Assembly: GCF_025766255.1 (NCBI RefSeq)
Contig: NW_026516749.1
Coordinates: forward strand, 62,001 to 126,000
Length of the DNA stretch: 64,000 nucleotides
From: Zychaea mexicana
Taxonomy: Eukaryota; Mucoromycota; Mucoromycetes; Mucorales; Lichtheimiaceae
Direction of reading: 5' to 3'
The notes below the pieces were generated by a model that saw only the letters and a program-made list of their open reading frames with translations, ran no database searches and was not told where the DNA came from. Each line of letters starts with the position of its first letter. Position 1 is the stretch's first letter. This document shows positions 59,401 to 64,000 of this stretch, in pieces. Made by a program: the position numbers and the translations under genes.

Positions 59401-59762
59401 GCATCGATAATTTTTTAGTGTAGACGGTGGGTACATGACGATGTTGATGAAGGCAGAGCTGATTGGCGATGAGATGCCTGGGCGGAAAGTGGTGTAGATG
59501 AGATGGTAGGAGCTGGACGTCTTTTAAAGACTATGTAGATGTAAAAAATTAGAGATTGTAAAAGAGTAAAATGACTATGGATACATACTTTTGCTTGGAG
59601 TACCCAGTTTGCGATTATCTGAAGTGTTTTGAAAGTTTGACGATTGAATTATTTTTAGTAAGTAGAAAATGACAGTGTGAATACTTTTATAAGTTTACCT
59701 TGACTGATATCTGAACACTCTAAAATTGCAATTGACGACTTTTGGGTTGATTGCAATACCAT
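53451..59762 (-). pseudogene. RecQ-like DExH helicase gene (multicopy fungal family, possibly telomere-linked type), multi-exon, nonsense-damaged
   Basis: ATG at 59762. About twelve exons join in frame. A C2H2 finger ('CGIEECNLYFSSKSARKRHI', then RKTH) is near 59240, and a second Cys/His cluster ('YVQCHCGFKTTHFQVMQRHC') is near 59010. A long central domain holds 'TYGQTARATELEGTLLQNTT', 'IARFIPHSLIRLFLKYITFI' and 'DLQAGHSSRTPAHNYAQ'. The helicase core follows: 'PTGSGKSLLFLVPAL' (Walker A, about 56205), 'VIDEVH' (about 55910), 'ATSAFGAGIDCSTI' and 'ETDRAGRNG' (about 55350). A Cys-rich end ('CIPCLF...CFRCFGDH...CKKC') ends at 53451. In-frame stops lie at about 59417, 58554, 58071, 57387, 56464 and in 'HDGN*SNC'; most fit mutated Gln codons. 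A MITE lies in the intron about 55122-54136. The helicase unwinds DNA in other family members; here the full protein cannot be made. Confidence 0.8.
54147..55056. mobile_element. Harbinger-like MITE (910 bp) in a helicase intron
   Basis: Ends GAGCACCTGCAGTGGTCGCT (54147) and an imperfect complement ending at 55056. TTA lies on both sides (54144-54146 and 55057-55059). Subterminal 'TTAACAG' and 'CTGTTAAATTT' words are repeated. The centre (54290-54760) is very AT-rich with no transposase. It is a different family from the element at 8322. Confidence 0.85.
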
Positions 59763-59907
59763 GTAAAAAATTATAAGTAATATAATTTTACAAGTGTTTA
59801 TAATAAATCATGAAATTAATTTTTTTAATTAAAAAAATAATTTCTCAAACACTATAAGATTCTCAACCATTAGGGTTAATCTCAACTATTAGGTTTGGGG
59901 AAAAACG

Positions 59908-59980
59908 GGCTAGGAGGAATGACGATGCCTAGTTCAATAAAAAATCAACGAAGTTAGATTTTTATTAGAACGCTTGACAG
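59908..59980 (+). repeat. Left arm of an AT-rich module
   Basis: 'GGGCTAGGAGGAATGACGAT' ... 'AATAAAAAATCAACGAAGTT' ... 'TAGAACGCTTGA' is an inverted match of 60778-60850 with a few differences. Confidence 0.75.
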
Positions 59981-60189
59981 AATAATAAGATATCATAAAT
60001 TTGTTATTTAAAACAAAATTTATAGATATTGTTTATTCTTCTTAATAGAAATGTTATCAGAAAACTATTAATTTATACCAAGAAATAAATAATTTATACC
60101 AAGAAATAAATTTCAAACTCAATTACTTTTTTGACAAAAATTGAATTTTTATATTTGAAAAAAGAAATTGTTTCAAAGATTCAATAAAA

Positions 60190-60714
60190 ATGGTTGCATT
60201 AAATGAATTCCTCCCAATCAACCATATCCAATTACGTAATAATCTTAACAAAGAATTAGATGTATTTATGGAAAATGAATTGGATTCTTACATTAGTAAA
60301 AATATTGTAGAGAAATTAAAAATGAAATTACAAAATAAAATAAAGTCATTGTTTTCAACAGACTACTTTTTATACTTGAGCATGAATAATGATTTTTGCA
60401 CCCATAAATTTAAAAAAGGAAAACGTGATGGTCAGTTTTGTGGTAGAAAAATCAGAACAAATTTACCTGATGGTAAAAAGGATTACCTTTGCTGTCAACA
60501 TAGTAAGCTTCATATTCCTAAAAATAAAAAACTTGTTGTTTATAAATCTAATAACACTGAAGATGAGAAAATTGAAAAAAAAGAAAACAAGAAAAAGAAA
60601 AAAACTAAACCTATTAAAGTTATTATAGGAAACCCATTTTATTTATGTTTCAATTCAATCATTCCTAAAATACAATCAATATTTATTAATAATATAGTAT
60701 CAATAATATATTAG
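60190..60714 (+). CDS. AT-rich gene for a Cys/His zinc-binding-like protein (174 aa)
   Basis: Single ORF from ATG 60190 inside an inverted-repeat-flanked AT-rich island. The N-terminal helical part ('LRNNLNKELDVFMENELDSY') leads to a cluster 'CTHKFKKGKRDGQFCGRKIR' and 'KDYLCCQHSKLHIPKNKK' (Cys, Cys, Cys-Cys, His, His). A Lys/Glu-rich segment and a hydrophobic C-terminus follow. C...KGKR.G..C.RK...C..H resembles small treble-clef-like modules found in viruses and mobile DNA, but I cannot assign a family. Codon use is far more A/T-rich than in the helicase next door. No premature stop. Function unknown. Confidence 0.6.
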   Translation: MVALNEFLPINHIQLRNNLNKELDVFMENELDSYISKNIVEKLKMKLQNKIKSLFSTDYFLYLSMNNDFCTHKFKKGKRDGQFCGRKIRTNLPDGKKDYLCCQHSKLHIPKNKKLVVYKSNNTEDEKIEKKENKKKKKTKPIKVIIGNPFYLCFNSIIPKIQSIFINNIVSIIY

Positions 60715-60777
60715 AGATTCAATCCATAACAATTAATTTTACTGTAAACAGTAAATTAATTTTAGTTAAGGATTTCA

Positions 60778-60850
60778 TATCAAGCGTTCTAAAAAAATCT
60801 AACTTCATTGATTTTTTATTGAACTGGGCGTCGTCGTACCTCCTAGCCTG
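60778..60850 (-). repeat. Right arm of the AT-rich module
   Basis: Inverted match of 59908-59980. A third, single copy occurs at about 11474-11550. Confidence 0.75.
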
Positions 60851-61076
60851 TTCTAGATTAATCATAATAAACCAATTTAATTCCTAAGAATTAAAAACAT
60901 TTATAATAATTAAAAAATCTAAGAAGTAAAATTCTTGATTTTTTTAAACTATTATAATATTTTTATATTCTTTTCACCCTAAAGAATTAACTATAATCAA
61001 TAATATAAGGATAATTAATAATTATCTCTTATATTTAATTGTTATAGATTAATTCCCTTACCCAGAGTATGTAATT

Positions 61077-61980
61077 TTATAATATACCAAGATTATGCTT
61101 ATTGATATATTCCTTCAATAAATCCTTTTGATTAAATTTATCAATTGATAACCAACTGTTATCATCAGCACTATATCCAACCCATTTTACTTCAAACAAA
61201 TATGTACCATTTTCAGTTTTATACCTAATAATCTCTTCTATTTCATATGATACCATTGCTCGTTGTTTCCCTTTATTTTGCTTTCTTTTTTTAGTACGCT
61301 CATTAAATCTTGGAACATCATTATCACTATTACTCCGATTTGAATTATTATCAGATTCATTATCAACAATCATTTCTTCATTTGATATAGCAGGTCATTT
61401 TGCAATCTGATCATTTTATCCAGTTTATCTTTATTTTGTTTATCATTACTGACCACTATATCAATTAGTTTATGCTCTACTAGAAAATTAAAATCATTAC
61501 TGTGTCATAGTTTATGGTTTGGTAAAATAGGAATATTAAACATTTCTACAAATTTTGTAATATTTTTTAATAAGCAAGCTACACGAAATTGCAGATTATA
61601 GTATTTTATGTTATCCATTTTAACAACTGACTTGTTATTATTGAATCGGCAGAATTTATTCCCAATTTCTGAAAATTGATTCTCAACTTTTGTCCTAAAA
61701 CTTCCAAATGTCTTAATAAAATGATCCTCAGTAATCGTTAAGGGCTCATTTACATTTTTACATATAGGGTATACAAAATTATCATGGCTATGATTATATC
61801 CTTTTTCATTAGCAAGCTCTGTAAATTGCGTGATAAATAAAGTATATCCACCATCAACTGCCATTATGTCATTCTGATGCATATATTTAAATAATTTCAT
61901 GTTTAAAAACATGCTACCATCTGAGCTATCAGAACAAAAGTCACTTTTAGAAGTATAAATAATCATATCATTCATATCAC
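61077..61980 (-). pseudogene. DDE_Tnp_4 endonuclease fragment followed in frame by a chromodomain
   Basis: Minus strand from 61980: 'MAVDGGYTLFITQFTELANE' (third-block D-G-G-Y), 'EDHFIKTFGSFRTKVENQFS' (G-x-FR...E-N-x-F, the Glu block of IS5/Harbinger-type DDE_Tnp_4) and 'EIGNKFCRFN'. A TGA after 'PNHKL' and a frameshift near 61380 separate it from an acidic linker. A chromodomain follows at 61245-61095: 'YEIEEIIRYKTENGTYLFEV', then KWVGYSADDNSWLSIDKF. The upstream DDE half is missing; the border is the GGTTC element at 61981. Very AT-rich. The chromodomain might target integration to methylated-histone chromatin, as in chromoviral integrases (inference). Confidence 0.65.
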
Positions 61981-63016
61981 TAGGGATCCACCCGGTTCGG
62001 TTCGGTTCGGTTCTTGAAGGGAACCGAACCAAACCGTCTAAAGCAAGAACTGAACCGACTAGAACTGACAAGAACCGTAGAACCGAAGAATCGAATCGAA
62101 GAACCGAACCCATCATGTATATAAAAAAGGCAAGATTCGGTATCTTTAAATGAAAGCTGATGTGTGTGTTCAAATGTCGCGGTATACTTGAATACTGCAG
62201 TAAAAAAGAATAGTTTATTATTGTACATTGAACAGCGATCTCAAAATGAATAAGAGAAACAGAATGTAAACATTCTTTTAGATGTGGGTCATTGCATGGT
62301 TAAAAGATTAAAGCACAGTTTTTACGAAAAAAAATGGAGCTTATAGTACTTACTTAGAGCGACTTAGTATTACTAGTACATTATGTTATCGTAACATTGG
62401 AGGAATTGAACCACAACCGGCAGTACATACAGCTGCTGTGTCTCTACGTGTGTATAGTGTATAGTGTCTCATAAAAGGCAAAGGGTGAATGGGTAAGATA
62501 ATTCTGTTATGAGCCCCAGAATGCGCAATCTCAAACGGAATGCACAAACTTGATAAAACTGATCGAGAAGCCATGATAAATCTAGTAAAGTAGTACGTCA
62601 TAGAAAAAAATGCATTGTGGGTAGCAAAGTAGAGGAACAAGTAATGATGTGCGTCATGGGCGGAGAAAGCAAGCTGCTGTCAGAAGAAGTGTTTTTTTAT
62701 TTTTTTCTCTTCTCTTCTTTACTATTTTTCACTCCCTTCTGCTTTTGCAGGTTTTGTTAAGTTTTTCAATAAAGTATGGCCTACAAATATACTACTTTGT
62801 GGTCTTTTCGGAATAACATTGTTCGTAACTTCTGTTATAGCCTATTCTATACTTCTTACCAAAATCGCTAAATGCAATCTTCTGCCTCTCGGTTCTTCGG
62901 TTCTATGTATACAGAACCGTTTCGGTTCCAGTTCGGTTCTTGGTAGGAACTGAACCGTATTTTCTCGGTTTCGGTTCAGTTTGGTTCCGGTTCTACGGTT
63001 CTGATACGGATCCCTA
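61981..63016. mobile_element. GGTTC-rich inverted-repeat element (about 1.04 kb, non-autonomous)
   Basis: TAGGGATCC at 61981 and GGATCCCTA ending at 63016 face each other. About 130 bp inside each end is packed with 'CGGTTC'/'GAACCG' words in opposite orientation. The interior (62120-62880) has no recognisable gene. Target duplication not clear. A related cluster is at 15540-15665. Confidence 0.6.
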
Positions 63017-63379
63017 GGCACAAGTACCAAAAGCACGTCTTGGTAGATTGTCAGAGTTACTATCTTGTCTGGTTGCAAGGTGGAATCTAGGAATTCCTAG
63101 ATCAGCATCAGTATCTCGGGGCAATAACGATTCAATGCTTGTACTTGCATGGTCGGTTGGCTCCTTGGCAAGGGAAGTTGATGTCACATGTAAGGCGTTA
63201 GATGATCTTTCCACATCAGTAATTCTTATAGGAGGGGCTGTACAGTGTATCAAAAATGCTGTCCTTACATATCCATCTGTAGAATCTCCCAGTTCCGTAT
63301 GACGAGCATTTCTTCTGGGCTGTTCGACAGCATTCTCTTGAAACGGTCCCACAAACGCAAAAAGTTGACTCACAGACAA
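63017..63379 (-). CDS. Unrecognised minus-strand ORF, Ser/Thr-rich
   Basis: Open from 'MSVSQLFAFVGPFQENAVEQ' to the border of the GGTTC element, so its end may be cut. Contains 'STSLAKEPTDHASTSIESLL'. Looks disordered. Could be an exon of a gene extending right, or chance. Confidence 0.25.
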
Positions 63380-64000
63380 AGTTTGTAATGAGGAGCTGAC
63401 CGGTCTGTGCCACGACGTTGTCAGGGAGCACTAATTAAATATTACGCGCACCGACGAAGTTAATATCAGGGACAAGGTATGGGGACGCGCTGGGATAATT
63501 GTCGATGGTATTCTCAGCAAACCTGATATTGATGCGCTTAGAACGACCTAGTCAGTAATAGCAGAGACGACCTTGAAGGCGCAACAAGACTTATAGAACA
63601 CATGCCAAAGATTTGTACCTTTGGCTGCCTGTATGATCAGTTGGGCTGCAAACAAAATCCTGCAACTTCGCTGAGATCGTGCAATAACTTACAAGAGACA
63701 CGTTGCCCAGGGCGTCTTCTACAAAAATATAGTAAGTATCATACATACTAGTAGAGGCCCGTACGGCGTCCGAATATGGGCGAATTTATTGACAAGACAA
63801 TTCTGGTAGGATAATTGCATAGTATAGATAAATAGATTCACTGAAAAACCGCATTCGGAGTTTACTGGTATAGAACACCTCTCGAGGACGCCGCAGTCGA
63901 CTTTTGTCTTCTCTTTACCCTTCTTTTCTTTTTATCCTCGAACACGTCGCTGGCATGACGTCATGTTTTCATGTTCCCACTACTCAGCTAGTTTCACCTC
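63380..64000. other. Right edge, no supported gene
   Basis: The plus-strand reading 'DEVNIRDKVWGRAGIIVDG', then ILSKPDIDAL near 63456-63540, is gene-like but ends in stops. Nothing recognised. Confidence 0.3.

Noticed and set aside
8544..59762. Reassignment of TAA/TAG to glutamine as the reason for so many in-frame stops at Gln-like positions
   Set aside because: TAG also stands at a Trp position (39212) and TGA at Arg-like positions, and TAG/TAA are used as normal ends of the intact genes at 20056, 21526, 22836, 23461 and 49626. Mutation explains these better.
60190..60714. Giant-virus origin of the AT-rich gene
   Set aside because: The Cys/His pattern is only suggestive and short; no hallmark viral gene is nearby. 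Not claimed.

Overview
The window looks like repeat-rich, gene-poor nuclear DNA of a fungus. Introns are short (about 55 to 215 bp, GT...AG). Every recognisable protein is from a transposable element or a multicopy helicase family. The L1-like LINEs with a zinc-knuckle ORF1 best fit an early-diverging lineage, probably Mucoromycota (Mucor/Phycomyces-like). That placement is inference. I saw no ordinary housekeeping gene, rRNA, tRNA or CRISPR array.

Layout. 1-5.8 kb: an old LINE (minus strand) split by a 4.4-kb DDE transposon (340-4774), which is itself split by a 2-kb non-autonomous element (1427-3394). 7.2-7.5 kb: 54-bp minisatellite. 8.3-11.4 kb: a two-gene PIF/Harbinger transposon with a TTA duplication. 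11.4-17.8 kb: decayed Myb-like, DDE_Tnp_4 and MULE genes, AT-rich islands and a 76-bp tandem repeat. 17,791-24,017: 'element E1', a multi-gene DD34E transposon with 226-bp inverted ends, inserted in a 144/150-bp satellite that continues to 26.0 kb. 26,446-31,839: LINE copy 1. 31.9-34.0 kb: more tandem repeats. 34,036-39,432: LINE copy 2, inserted in a 170-bp satellite. 39,567-52,619: 'element E2', a 13-kb transposon with 2.3-2.5-kb inverted ends and the same terminal 11 bp as E1, inserted in the same satellite. 53,451-59,762: a multi-exon RecQ-like helicase gene with a 910-bp MITE in one intron. 59.8-63.0 kb: AT-rich islands with a zinc-binding ORF, a DDE_Tnp_4/chromodomain pseudogene and a GGTTC-rich element.

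Most notable are E1 and E2. They share the end CAGGATTTTTC and a TA target duplication. Each encodes a Tc1/IS630-type DDE transposase and several small helix-turn-helix proteins resembling a transposase DNA-binding domain without the nuclease. E1 also has a palindromic repeat array between two divergent HTH genes, and E2 has a transposase paralogue that has lost its first catalytic Asp. This looks like a family of self-regulating, multi-gene Tc1/mariner-superfamily transposons.

A second theme is decay. Across many unrelated elements the frame is broken mainly by TAA/TAG/TGA codons standing where Gln, Arg or Trp is expected, as C-to-T mutation on either strand would produce.
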